Origin: Verrucomicrobiota bacterium | GTDB lineage: Bacteria; Verrucomicrobiota; Verrucomicrobiia; Opitutales; UBA953 | NCBI GenBank assembly: GCA_030834165.1 | Contig: JAURFU010000003.1 | Location: 20,860 to 84,859, forward strand | Direction of reading: 5' to 3' | DNA: 64,000 bases | Shown: positions 28,314 to 36,650 of the stretch, piece by piece | Numbering within the stretch: the first letter of the stretch is position 1 | Layout of the letters: each line of letters opens with the position of its first letter | Made by a program: the position numbers and the translations under genes | Notes under the pieces: generated by a model | Databases searched by the model: none | Told to the model about the DNA's origin: nothing | The model's input: the letters and a program-made list of their open reading frames with translations, nothing else

Positions 28314-28763
28314 TCAGCCCGCCAGGATCAGCTCAAACCGATGACCGCCATCCGCCAGGATGGCGGTTTTCATTTGCCAGCGTGCCGAGGGGAGGCGCGC
28401 GGCCACCTTCTCCGGCCATTCCACGATCACGTTCCAGGGCGACTTCGCCAGGTCCCAGATAAGGAGGTCGTCGAAGGCCTCCGGCCGCGTCAGCCGATAG
28501 GCGTCGACGTGGAAGACCTGCCGCTTGCCCTCGTAGACGTTCAGGAGGGCGAAGGAGGGGCTGGTGATGTCGCCCGTGACGCCCAGGCCGCGGACGAGGC
28601 CGCGCACGAAGGTCGTCTTGCCCGCGCCGAGGTCGCCCTCGAGCGCCAGCACGGTGTCCGCGGGCAGCAGGGCCGCGAACGCCTCGGCGGCCCGCTCGGT
28701 CTCTTCGCCCGAACGGGTGACGAGTCCGGCGGTCCAGGTCGCGAGTGCGGCGGGGGAGCCCAT
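28314..28763 (-). CDS. tsaE: tRNA threonylcarbamoyladenosine biosynthesis ATPase TsaE
   Basis: The 149-residue protein has Walker A 'GDLGAGKTTF' (near residue 44), then 'GVTGDITSPSFALLNVYEG' and 'VFHVDAYRL', the family signature, and a late 'VIVEWPEKV'. It works with TsaB and TsaD to make t6A in ANN-decoding tRNAs. Start ATG 28763 gives a normal length. The partner genes are not in the window. The 3' end of the gene encodes the typA terminator hairpin on the opposite strand. Confidence 0.95.
   Translation of the reverse strand: MGSPAALATWTAGLVTRSGEETERAAEAFAALLPADTVLALEGDLGAGKTTFVRGLVRGLGVTGDITSPSFALLNVYEGKRQVFHVDAYRLTRPEAFDDLLIWDLAKSPWNVIVEWPEKVAARLPSARWQMKTAILADGGHRFELILAG
28345..28370 (+). 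terminator. typA terminator embedded in the 3' coding end of tsaE
   Basis: CCGCCATC / GATGGCGG, a perfect 8-bp stem with a 6-nt loop, is followed by TTTT on the + strand, 41 bases after the typA stop. It lies wholly inside the last codons of tsaE. Confidence 0.8.
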
Positions 28764-28801
28764 GGACGCAGTCTTTGTCCCCGCTTATCGTCAGGCAACC
28801 C

Positions 28802-28834
28802 GCAAACAAAAGACCCGGCCGTACGGCCGGGTCT
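28802..28834 (-). terminator. Intrinsic terminator of the Gfo/Idh genes
   Basis: A 24-base perfect palindrome (AGACCCGGCCGT and its complement) is followed on the minus strand by TTTGTTTG, 22 bases after the Gfo/Idh stop. Confidence 0.88.
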
Positions 28835-28855
28835 GAGGGGCGCGTGGCGCGTCGC

Positions 28856-30310
28856 TTACGAGACGATGCCGAGGGGCTTGATGGTCTTCCAGCCGCCGCG
28901 GGTGAAGTCGGGGCACTGGATCGGCATGCTGCCGTCCTTCACGGAGCGGGCGGAGAGCTCGAGGATCGAGGACCAGTCCGCGGCGTCGTAGACGGTCATG
29001 TCCGGGGTGATGCCCTGGCGCAGGCAGTCGAGCATGCGGTAGTTCATCACGAAATCCATGCCGCCGTGGCCGCCGATCTTCTTGCCGAGTTCGCCGATCT
29101 TCTTGATGAGCGGGTGCTGGTTCTCCTTCATGAAGGCGGTGAGCTTCTCCTTCTCGAAGGTCCACTCGTGGCTGTTGACCTTGGCGCCCTTGATGAGCGG
29201 GTGCTTGTTGTCGGCGTCGACGGCCAGGCGGGCGGGGTAGCCGAAGAACGTGGCCTGGGTGCCGCAGAGGGCGTTGATGCGCGAGTAGGGGCGGGGGCTC
29301 ACGACGTCATGCTGGATCATGATGGTGCGGCCGAGCTGCGTCTTGATGATCGAGGTGTTCATGTCGCCGCAGACGAACTTCTCGTCCTTGTGCTTGCCCT
29401 TGTTCGGCTGGTGCTTGTCGCGGAACTGGGTGAGGTTGAACTCCGGCGAGGAGACGGAGACGACGAACTTGAACGCGTCACCGCGGCCGATGTTCAGGTA
29501 CTGCGCCACCGGGCCGAGGCCGTGGGTGGGATACAGGTTGCCGTCCATGAAGCGATGGTAGTCGCGGCGCCAGTCGCCTTCGCTGCCGAGCGCCCAGAGG
29601 ACGCCGCCGGCGAGGTTGTGGATGTAGGCGCACTCGGCGTGCTTGAGGTCGCCGAAGAAGCCCTGGCGGGCGAGGTTCAGGACGAAGAGTTCTTCTTCGC
29701 CGTAGCAGCAGTTCTCGATGATCGCGCAATGGCGCTGGGTCTTCTCGGACATGTCCACGAGCTGCCAGCACTCGTCGACGGTGACGGCGGCGGAGACTTC
29801 GATGAAGACGTGTTTGCCGTGCTCCATGGCCTTGAGGGCCATCGGGACGTGCCACTCCCACGGGGTGGAGACGTAGACGACGTCGATGTCATCGCGGGCG
29901 ACCAGCTTCTCCCAGGCGTTCTCGTCGCCGAAGTACATCGCGGGCTCCTTGCCGGTCTTCTTCTTGACGTTCTCGGCGGCGCCCTTGGCGCGCTGTTCGA
30001 CGATGTCGCAGACGGCGACGACTTCCGCGAAGGGGATGTTGGCGGCGGAGTTCACGTGGCCGCGGCCGCGGTTGAGGCCGATGAAGCCGCAGCGGACCTT
30101 CTCGGTGGGCTTGGTCGTGAGATCCCAGACGGGCTTGTTGCCGGCCGGGCGGGGACGCGTGACGGAGATGTCGGTCGCTCCGAGGAGCTTGAGGTCACGA
30201 GGGTCGGGTTTGGCTTCGGCGGACGGCACGGCGCTGAGGCCGAGGCCGAGGCCGGCGAGGGCGCCGAGTTTGAGGAAGTCGCGACGGTGGGGGTTTTCGG
30301 GGAGGTTCAT
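28856..30310 (-). CDS. Tat-exported Gfo/Idh/MocA family oxidoreductase, copy 1
   Basis: The 484-residue protein starts with a twin-arginine signal ('RRDFLKLGALAGLGLG', near residue 9). An NAD(P)-binding Rossmann region follows ('RCGFIGLNRGRGHVNSAA', 'VVAVCDIV'), then 'VYVSTPWEWHVPMALKAMEHGKHVFIE', equivalent to the EKP region, and the C-terminal alpha/beta domain. Exported members of this family are common in Verrucomicrobiota and Planctomycetota and some act as glycoside hydrolases or sugar oxidoreductases with tightly bound cofactor. It is strongly similar throughout to the next gene. Substrate unknown. Confidence 0.92.
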   Translation of the reverse strand: MNLPENPHRRDFLKLGALAGLGLGLSAVPSAEAKPDPRDLKLLGATDISVTRPRPAGNKPVWDLTTKPTEKVRCGFIGLNRGRGHVNSAANIPFAEVVAVCDIVEQRAKGAAENVKKKTGKEPAMYFGDENAWEKLVARDDIDVVYVSTPWEWHVPMALKAMEHGKHVFIEVSAAVTVDECWQLVDMSEKTQRHCAIIENCCYGEEELFVLNLARQGFFGDLKHAECAYIHNLAGGVLWALGSEGDWRRDYHRFMDGNLYPTHGLGPVAQYLNIGRGDAFKFVVSVSSPEFNLTQFRDKHQPNKGKHKDEKFVCGDMNTSIIKTQLGRTIMIQHDVVSPRPYSRINALCGTQATFFGYPARLAVDADNKHPLIKGAKVNSHEWTFEKEKLTAFMKENQHPLIKKIGELGKKIGGHGGMDFVMNYRMLDCLRQGITPDMTVYDAADWSSILELSARSVKDGSMPIQCPDFTRGGWKTIKPLGIVS

Positions 30311-30414
30311 TGGGATAGGGTGGTGAGCGGTTGGCTGAGGGTGAAATCCAGGACACGAGGGCCGGAGGGCCTGAAGTCACGAGGAAATGATGCCGAGGTT
30401 ATGTCGGTGGAGAG

Positions 30415-31875
30415 TCAGGAGACGATGGGGAGGGGATTGAGGTTCTTCCAGCCGCCGCGGGTGAAATCGGGATAAGCGACGGGGATGCTGCCGTCACGCA
30501 CCGAACGGTCGGAAAGGTCGAGGAGGGCGGACCAGGACGCGGCGTCGTAGACGGTGAGGTCCGGGGTGATGCCTTGGCGCACGCAGTCGAGGAAGCGGTA
30601 GTTCATGACATGATCCATGCCGCCGTGGCCGCCGACCTTCTTGGCGTCGGCGAGCAGCTTGGTCAGCAGCGGATGGCGGTTGGCCTCCATGAACTTCTTG
30701 AGTTTCTCGCCTTCGTAAGACCAGGAGTGGCTGTTCCGCTTCTCCTTCGGGTCGAGCAGCGGGCTGGCGTTGTCCGCGTCGATCGCCAGGCGGTTCGGGT
30801 AGCCCGCGAAGGTCGCCAACGAGCCGCTGAGCAGGTTGCCGCGCGTGTAGGGGCGCGGGCTGGTGTTGTCGTGCTGGACGACGATCGTGCGGCCGAGCTC
30901 GGTCTTCACGATCGTGGTGCTCATGTCGCCGTTGACGAAGGTTTCGTCCTTCGAGCGGTCGCGCTCGGGTTTCAGGCGTTCGCGCAGCTGGGTGAGGCCG
31001 AATTCCGGCGACGAGACCGAGACGGCGAACTTGAACGCATCGCCTCGTCCCACGCCCATGTATTGGGCGATGGTGCCGAGGCCGTGGGTGGGGTAGAGGT
31101 TGCCCTGGAGGAGGGTCGAATAACGACGACGCCAGTCGCGGGCGGCATCGAGGAAGCTCGCGCCGGGCTTGCCGCGCTGGTCATGGATGTAGGCGCACTC
31201 GCCATGCTTGAGGTCGCCGAAGAAGCCTTGGCGCTGGAGGTTCAGGACGAAGAGCTCCTCTTCGCCGTAGCAGCAGTTCTCGAGGATCGGGCAATGACGC
31301 TGGTATTTCTCGGAGGCGTCGACGATGTCCCAGCATTCGTCGACCGTCAGGCCGCAGTTCACTTCGACGAAGGCATGCTTGCCCAGCTCCATCGCGCGGA
31401 CGGCCATCGGCTTGTGCCATTCCCAAGGGGTGGCGACATACACGACGTCGAGATCGTCGCGCGCGACGAGTTTCTCCCAGGCGTTTTCGTCGCCGCTGTA
31501 GAGGGCCGGCGTCTTGCCGGTCTTCTTGCGGACGACCTCGGCCTGGGCCTGCGCGCGTTCGTCCAGGATGTCGCAGAGCGCGACGACTTCCACGAAGGGC
31601 GTGGCGACGCAGGAGGCGACATGGGCGCGGCCGCGATTGAGGCCGATGATGCCGACGCGGATCTTCTCCTGCGGCTTGGTCGTGAGGTCCCAGACCGGCT
31701 TGTTGCCGGCCGGGCGCGGACGGATCGCGCCCATCTCCGCGGCGGCGCGACGCGTCAGCTGCGCCGGGTCGGGCTTAGCCTCCGCGGAAGGAAGCGCGGC
31801 GAGGCCCAGGCCCAGGCCGGCGAGGGCGCTGTGCTTGAGGAAATCTCGGCGGCTGCCGTGTGCGGGGGAGCTCAT
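30415..31875 (-). CDS. Tat-exported Gfo/Idh/MocA family oxidoreductase, copy 2
   Basis: The 486-residue paralogue of copy 1 is similar along its full length, from the Tat signal ('RRDFLKHSALAGLGLG') through 'VGIIGLNRGRAHVAS' and 'VVYVATPWEWHKPMAVRAMELGKHAFVE' to the shared C-terminal 'DFTRGGWK'. I take ATG 31875 as start because it puts the RR eight to nine residues in, as in copy 1; ATG 31896 and 31926 are alternatives. The copies are in tandem, separated by 104 bases. Differences cluster in loops of the C-terminal domain, consistent with distinct substrates. Confidence 0.92.
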   Translation of the reverse strand: MSSPAHGSRRDFLKHSALAGLGLGLAALPSAEAKPDPAQLTRRAAAEMGAIRPRPAGNKPVWDLTTKPQEKIRVGIIGLNRGRAHVASCVATPFVEVVALCDILDERAQAQAEVVRKKTGKTPALYSGDENAWEKLVARDDLDVVYVATPWEWHKPMAVRAMELGKHAFVEVNCGLTVDECWDIVDASEKYQRHCPILENCCYGEEELFVLNLQRQGFFGDLKHGECAYIHDQRGKPGASFLDAARDWRRRYSTLLQGNLYPTHGLGTIAQYMGVGRGDAFKFAVSVSSPEFGLTQLRERLKPERDRSKDETFVNGDMSTTIVKTELGRTIVVQHDNTSPRPYTRGNLLSGSLATFAGYPNRLAIDADNASPLLDPKEKRNSHSWSYEGEKLKKFMEANRHPLLTKLLADAKKVGGHGGMDHVMNYRFLDCVRQGITPDLTVYDAASWSALLDLSDRSVRDGSIPVAYPDFTRGGWKNLNPLPIVS

Positions 31876-31953
31876 GGGGCTTGAGCGGGGTGCCATCACG
31901 ACAGCAAAGGCCGGCCGTGGTTGCAACGGATTTGGCCGCTCAGCCTCGTCAAA

Positions 31954-32529
31954 TCACCAACTTATGAAGCCTTGGGCTCCTTTAATCCCGAACACCGCCA
32001 GATTACGCACGGTATGGGCCATAAAACAGGGGAGCAGGGAACGGTCCGGATTCAGCGGATTGAAACGCACGACGTAGAGCCAGAGCGAGGTGATGAACGC
32101 GAAGACGGCGTTCAGCTTTCCTTCGGTCGTGCTGAGGTCGAAGTTATGGATGAGCGCGAAGACCAGCGAACCGATGATCATCAGCGCGAGCAGTTTTCGT
32201 CCGACGAGTTCGCCCGGGGCGACGAAGCCGCGGAACAAGGCCTCCTCGACGACGGAAGCGCCGAGCAGCTGGAACAGGAAGACCGCAGGCAGGATGCTCT
32301 GCTGGTCGGTCAGTCCCATGCGCTTCTCGACCGCGGCTTCCGCGACGGTGATCAGCAGCGCGCCGGCGCCGGCGGCGAAGTAAGCGGCGGTCGGCGCGTA
32401 GGTCGTGCCGGGCCAGAACTTCTCGGACTCGCCGCTCAGGCGACGCTTGCGGCGTTCGCGCGCCCAGGCGACGAGCACGAAGAGCCCGAGCGCGGAGTAG
32501 AGCAGTCCTTTGGCGGCGGTCAGGTCCAT
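31954..32529 (-). CDS. CPBP family intramembrane metalloprotease
   Basis: The 191-residue membrane protein has about five helices and the CPBP (Abi/Rce1-like) motifs: 'EEALFRG' near residue 95, 'FALIHN' near 124 and 'FMAHTVRN' near 168. The two Glu and two His residues form the expected metal site. Bacterial members process peptides or act in stress and bacteriocin immunity; no substrate is evident here. It lies 4 bases after cutA on the same strand and ends 78 bases before the Gfo/Idh copy 2 start. Confidence 0.88.
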   Translation of the reverse strand: MDLTAAKGLLYSALGLFVLVAWARERRKRRLSGESEKFWPGTTYAPTAAYFAAGAGALLITVAEAAVEKRMGLTDQQSILPAVFLFQLLGASVVEEALFRGFVAPGELVGRKLLALMIIGSLVFALIHNFDLSTTEGKLNAVFAFITSLWLYVVRFNPLNPDRSLLPCFMAHTVRNLAVFGIKGAQGFISW

Positions 32530-32533
32530 GAGG

Positions 32534-32851
32534 TCAGCGGACGCCGAGCACCCAGGCCCGATAGGCGGGCGAGGCGTGGTCGGCGGCGAAAGCCAGCCAC
32601 TGCGGGACGGCGTAAGGATGGCGGGCGTGCACCCAGGCTTCGAGGTCGGCGCCCTTGGTCGCGGCGAACTTGAAGGTCACGCGGTATTCCTCCTCGTTCT
32701 CGACGTTGCCTTCCCAGACGTAGTGGGAGCGGGTCGGTCCGTCGACCTGCGCGCAGGCGGCGAGTCCGGCCGCGACCGCGTCGGCGGCGAGGCGGTCCGC
32801 TTCCTCGCGCGAGGGCAGGGTGGTCAGGGCGATGGCGACGGACTCAGTCAT
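32534..32851 (-). CDS. cutA: CutA1 divalent-cation tolerance family protein
   Basis: The 105-residue protein is full length for CutA1, a trimeric ferredoxin-like fold related in shape to P-II proteins. Landmarks include 'AIALTTLPSREEADRLAADAVAAGLAACAQV', 'SHYVWEGNVENEEEYRVTFK' and 'HPYAVPQWLAF'. The common 'PYEVPEI' motif appears as 'PYAVPQWLA'. Its physiological role is unsettled; copper tolerance is only one proposal. The start overlaps the LOG gene by 8 bases, so translation is probably coupled. Confidence 0.92.
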   Translation of the reverse strand: MTESVAIALTTLPSREEADRLAADAVAAGLAACAQVDGPTRSHYVWEGNVENEEEYRVTFKFAATKGADLEAWVHARHPYAVPQWLAFAADHASPAYRAWVLGVR

Positions 32852-33704
32852 GCCCTTCGCTGTCGCCCTTCAGGTAGCGGTCGGTGATGATCTCGATGAG
32901 CATGTCGCGGGCCTCCTTCACGGAGTCGACGTGCACGTAGAAGTTGCGGTCCTCGGGCGATACCATGCCCCATTCCTGGAAGGTCTCCATGTTGACCACG
33001 TTCTTCCAGAAGGGGGAGCCGAAGAGGAGGATCGGGAACTGCTTCTTGGTCTTGCGCGTCTGGATGAGCGTGAGCATCTCGAACAGCTCGTCGAAGGTGC
33101 CGAAGCCGCCGGGGAAGGCCACGAGGGCCTTGGCGAGGTAGAGGAACCAATATTTGCGGACGAAGAAGTAGTGGAACTCGAGGTCGAGCTCGGGCGTGAC
33201 GTAAGGATTGTGCTCCTGCTCGAAGGGCAGGGAGATGCCGAGACCGACGGAACGGCCGCCGGCTTCGTGCGCGCCGCGGTTGGCGGCTTCCATGATGCCG
33301 GGTCCCGCGCCGGAGCAGACGAGGAAGCGCTGCCATTCCGGGAGCTGGAGCGACCACTTGGTCATCTCGAAGGCGAGCTCGCGGCAGGCTTCGTAATAGG
33401 CGGAACTGCGCAGGTCGATCTCGGCGACGCGGACGCGGTGCGCGCACTCGGCGTCGTCGCACTTGCCGGTCGCGGCGAAGGCCTTGGCCTCCTCGAGGCG
33501 CCTGCGCGCGACGTCCGGGGGCAGGGTGCGGGCCGAGCCGAACATCACGACGGTGTTCCGGACGTTGTGCTTCTTGAAACGAAGGTGCGGCTCGGTCATC
33601 TCCGTCAGCACGCGGATGCTCCGGGCCTGAGGGCTGCCCATGAACTCGGGGTTGAGGTAGGCCTTGGGCGGAGTGGGCCTCAGTTTGCCTTTTTCCGGGG
33701 TCAT
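32844..33704 (-). CDS. LOG family protein (TIGR00730-type, lysine decarboxylase-like fold)
   Basis: The 286-residue Rossmann protein has the '[12 protein letters not shown]' motif (near residue 187) and an earlier '[20 protein letters not shown]' loop, both hallmarks of LOG and related phosphoribohydrolases. Plant LOG enzymes release cytokinin bases from nucleotides; bacterial homologues may cleave AMP or other nucleotides. It is longer than the 190-residue LOG core because of an N-terminal extension of about 70 residues, as in the larger bacterial subgroup. It is first in the LOG-cutA-CPBP group. Confidence 0.9.
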   Translation of the reverse strand: MTPEKGKLRPTPPKAYLNPEFMGSPQARSIRVLTEMTEPHLRFKKHNVRNTVVMFGSARTLPPDVARRRLEEAKAFAATGKCDDAECAHRVRVAEIDLRSSAYYEACRELAFEMTKWSLQLPEWQRFLVCSGAGPGIMEAANRGAHEAGGRSVGLGISLPFEQEHNPYVTPELDLEFHYFFVRKYWFLYLAKALVAFPGGFGTFDELFEMLTLIQTRKTKKQFPILLFGSPFWKNVVNMETFQEWGMVSPEDRNFYVHVDSVKEARDMLIEIITDRYLKGDSEGHD

Positions 33705-33799
33705 GGGCCTATCCTCCGCCGCGCCCGGGCTCCTGCAAGCCGGGAAGCGTGGGGCTTGACACCCTCGGGGCGGTGCCCTTGGCTGTCTTCTTCAAAGCC

Positions 33800-33937
33800 A
33801 TGCAACCCACCTACCGCCCGTCCAAGATCTCCCGCGCCCGCAAGTGCGGTTTCCGCGCCCGTTCCAAGACTCCCGGTGGTCGCAAGGTCCTGGCCAAGCG
33901 CCGCGCCATCGGCCGCAAGCGCCTCGGCGCTTCCTGA
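33800..33937 (+). CDS. rpmH: Ribosomal protein L34
   Basis: The 45-residue basic protein matches L34: '[20 protein letters not shown]' then '[15 protein letters not shown]'. It is a component of the 50S subunit. ATG 33800 is the true start; the ORF track start at 33749 adds 17 residues foreign to the family. rnpA begins 5 bases downstream. dnaA, often upstream of rpmH at the origin, is absent here: the divergent neighbour is the LOG gene. Confidence 0.97.
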   Translation: MQPTYRPSKISRARKCGFRARSKTPGGRKVLAKRRAIGRKRLGAS

Positions 33938-33942
33938 GGCCC

Positions 33943-34305
33943 ATGCGTCTCCCGCGGGAGCGTCGAATTCGCGCCTCGGCCGAGTTCAACCGCCTCCGCC
34001 AAGAAGGCTCGCGACTCGATTGCGGGCCTTTTCTTTTGAACTTCCGGCCGACCGGTGAGCCCGGTCCGGCCCGCTTCGCGGTGATCGCCGCGAAGAAGAA
34101 CCTGCCGTTGGCCGTGGACCGTAACCGGGCCAAGCGCCTGGCACGGGAACTCTTCCGCACGGATGCGGCCGCCTTCCCCGCAGGGTGGGAGGTCGTGTTG
34201 GTGATCCGTTCGGGCATGCTGAAACGCTCCCTGGCCGAGCTGCGCAAGGTCTACGCCGCCGCGGCCGCCCGCATCACGGCTCCTAAGTCCGGTCCGGCCG
34301 CATGA
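33943..34305 (+). CDS. rnpA: Ribonuclease P protein component
   Basis: The 120-residue basic protein assists the RNase P RNA in 5' processing of tRNA precursors. It starts 'MRLPRERRIRASAEFNRLRQEGSR' and has the RNR-type signature 'NRAKRLARELFR' near residue 62. ATG 33943 gives the normal N-terminus; the longer frame from 33844 overlaps rpmH. Its TGA overlaps the yidD ATG as ATGA. Confidence 0.95.
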   Translation: MRLPRERRIRASAEFNRLRQEGSRLDCGPFLLNFRPTGEPGPARFAVIAAKKNLPLAVDRNRAKRLARELFRTDAAAFPAGWEVVLVIRSGMLKRSLAELRKVYAAAAARITAPKSGPAA

Positions 34306-34553
34306 GCGAACCGCGTCCCTCCGTGCTCGCCCGGCTCGCGCTGGCCTGCGTGCGTTTCTACCAGCGTTTCCTCTCGAAGCCGCTCCATCTGATCCCGGGT
34401 TCGGGCTGCCGTTTTCATCCGACCTGCTCGTGCTATGCGGCTACGGCGCTCGCGCGCTTCGGTTTTTTCAAGGGCGGGTGGTTGGGTTTCCGGCGTATCT
34501 GCCGTTGCCACCCTTGGGGCGGTTCGGGGATCGATGAAGTGCCGGAGCGGTGA
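34302..34553 (+). CDS. yidD: Membrane protein insertion efficiency factor YidD
   Basis: The 83-residue protein shows the YidD core 'FYQRFLSKPLHLIPGSGCRFHPTCSCYAATAL' and 'RICRCHPWGGSGID'. An amphipathic N-terminal helix would sit at the membrane surface. It aids YidC-dependent insertion. Start overlaps the rnpA stop (ATGA). yidC usually follows, but here the next gene is an LtaS-like enzyme. Confidence 0.95.
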   Translation: MSEPRPSVLARLALACVRFYQRFLSKPLHLIPGSGCRFHPTCSCYAATALARFGFFKGGWLGFRRICRCHPWGGSGIDEVPER

Positions 34554-34616
34554 AGGGCTTGTGGGTGCTGTTTAATAATCTCGCCCTCCGTCGGCTGATT
34601 TCCGACTAATCACGGG

Positions 34617-36650
34617 GTGAAAAGCTTGTTTTCTAAGGTCCTAGGTTCGCGTCAAGGCGGCACCTTGCTCCTCGCTTCCAGCTACGTCCTCCTGGGGTCA
34701 TTGCTTCGCCTTGGTTTCCTTTTCGCCTCGGCCGCCGAGGTCTCCTGGGGCTGGCCGACTTTCGTCGCTTTGTTCCTGGGCCTCATCTTCGACCTGGCGA
34801 TGGCCTGGCTGCTGACCCTCCCTCTCGGCCTGCTCAGCGCGATCTGGTCTTGGGAGGGGACGACTTCACGCTGGCTACGCCTGCCTTTGCGCGCGGCCTG
34901 GCTCTTCGGCGCCTGCCTCTTCGTGTTCTGGAAGATCTCCGAGATCCTCTTCTGGGAGGAGTTCGGCGTCCGCTTCAACTTCATCGCGGTCGATTACCTC
35001 GTCTACACGACGGAGGTCGTGAAGAACATCCGCGAGTCCTACAACCTGCCGCTGATCATCGCCGTCGTCTTCGCGGTCGCGACGGGTCTCTTCCTGGCCT
35101 GGCGTAAGCTCGGTTTCGTCCGCCGCTGGGAAGAGGGCGCCGCCGCCGACGTCTCGTCCCGCTGGCGCGACTTCGCGGCGCTCCTCTCTCCTCTGCTGGT
35201 GTTCCTGGTCGTCGCCTACTTCGTCGGCCGCCATGACCTCAAGGCCGCCAGCGCCGCGCGTTCCTCGGTCGCCGAACGCCTGACGGCCGGCCTGCGCCAC
35301 ATGGGCGACCTGCAGCCGGGCTTTCCGAACAGCTACGACACCGAGCTGGCGAAGAACGGCGAATACGCCTTCCTGGCCGCCTTCTGGGCCAATCAGCTGG
35401 AGTGGCAGCGCTTCTATCCGTCGCGTCCCGACGCCGTCGAGAAGCTGCGCGCCACGCTCCTGTCGCAGGGCGGCGAAGCCGCCTCCGCCGATCCCCGCGA
35501 CATCACCCGTCGCATCAAGCCGACCGCTCCGGCGCGCCGGTGGAACGTCATCCAGATCACGATCGAGAGCCTGAGCGCGGAATACCTTGGCTGCTACGGC
35601 TCGCCGGCATATCAGCAGAAGAACCTCACCCCCAATCTCGACCGCATCTCGCGCGAGTCGCTCTGGTTCTCGCGCTGCTACGCCGGCGGCACCCGCACGG
35701 TCCGCGGCATGGAGGCGCTTTCGCTCTCGATCCCGCCGATCCCGGGACAGTCGGTCCTGCGTCGGGCCGGTTGCGAGAACCTCACGACCCTCGGTTCGGT
35801 CCTGCGCACGAAGGGTTACGAGACGGCCTTCCTTTATGGCGGAGACGGGTTCTTCGACAACATGAACTACTTCTTCGAGTCGAACGGCTACGACGTCGTG
35901 GACCTGCCGCGTCAGCTCGCCCGCGGCAAGCAGCCGACGTTCGCCAACGCCTGGGGCGCCTGCGATGAAGATGCGTTTGCATGGTCGCTCGAGGAGGCCG
36001 ACCGCGCGCATGCCGCCGGCAAGCCGTTCCATCATTTCGTGATGACGACCTCGAACCACCGTCCGTATACGTGGCCGGCCGGCAAGATCGACCCGAAGCT
36101 GATCAACCGCGAGGGCGGCGTCGCCTACACGGACTACGCCATCGGAGCCTTCCTCAAGGCCGCGCAGACGAAGCCCTGGTTCAAGGACACGGTCTTCGTC
36201 ATCGTCGCCGACCACTGCGCGTCCGTCGCCGGCAAGCGCGAGCTCGAGGTGCGCAAATACGAGATCCCGCTCTTCGTCTGGTCCCCGGGCAACATCGCCC
36301 CGCGGAAGTTCGACACCATGATGAGCCAGATCGACATGGCGCCCACCGTGCTCGGCCTGCTGGGCGTCGATTACCTCACGCGCTTCGTCGGCACCGACGC
36401 CCTCGCGCCGACCTACCGACCCCGCGCCTTCATCAGCAACTACCAGAAGGTCGCGATGCTGCGTCCGGACGGACTGCTGACGGTCCTCAAGCCGGTGAAG
36501 CAGGTGGCCCAATATCAGGCCGACCTCGCCACGGGCGCCCTGACGCCGGTCGCCACTCCGGACGCCTCCGCGGTCGAGGAGACGATCCTGCATTACCAAG
36601 GCACCGACGAACTCTTCACCCATGGCGGACTCAAGCATCCTGCCCGCTGA
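34617..36650 (+). CDS. LtaS-like membrane phosphoglycerol/sulfatase-superfamily transferase
   Basis: The 677-residue protein has about five N-terminal helices (to about residue 205) and a periplasmic sulfatase-fold domain. 'ITIESLSAEYLGCYG' carries the first metal-binding Glu, 'AGGTRTVRGMEAL' contains the likely catalytic Thr, and 'FVIVADHCAS' supplies later Asp/His ligands. The formylglycine C/S-X-P-S-R motif is missing, which fits LtaS/MdoB/OpgB-type transferases rather than true sulfatases. It could add phosphoglycerol or a similar group to a periplasmic glycan or lipid. Start is GTG 34617. It overlaps the PAP2 gene by 29 bases. Confidence 0.88.
   Translation: MKSLFSKVLGSRQGGTLLLASSYVLLGSLLRLGFLFASAAEVSWGWPTFVALFLGLIFDLAMAWLLTLPLGLLSAIWSWEGTTSRWLRLPLRAAWLFGACLFVFWKISEILFWEEFGVRFNFIAVDYLVYTTEVVKNIRESYNLPLIIAVVFAVATGLFLAWRKLGFVRRWEEGAAADVSSRWRDFAALLSPLLVFLVVAYFVGRHDLKAASAARSSVAERLTAGLRHMGDLQPGFPNSYDTELAKNGEYAFLAAFWANQLEWQRFYPSRPDAVEKLRATLLSQGGEAASADPRDITRRIKPTAPARRWNVIQITIESLSAEYLGCYGSPAYQQKNLTPNLDRISRESLWFSRCYAGGTRTVRGMEALSLSIPPIPGQSVLRRAGCENLTTLGSVLRTKGYETAFLYGGDGFFDNMNYFFESNGYDVVDLPRQLARGKQPTFANAWGACDEDAFAWSLEEADRAHAAGKPFHHFVMTTSNHRPYTWPAGKIDPKLINREGGVAYTDYAIGAFLKAAQTKPWFKDTVFVIVADHCASVAGKRELEVRKYEIPLFVWSPGNIAPRKFDTMMSQIDMAPTVLGLLGVDYLTRFVGTDALAPTYRPRAFISNYQKVAMLRPDGLLTVLKPVKQVAQYQADLATGALTPVATPDASAVEETILHYQGTDELFTHGGLKHPAR

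Noticed and set aside
33752-33799. TTGACA at 33756 as an rpmH promoter
   Set aside because: No acceptable -10 box lies at 16-18 bases, and the implied transcript would start almost at the ATG.
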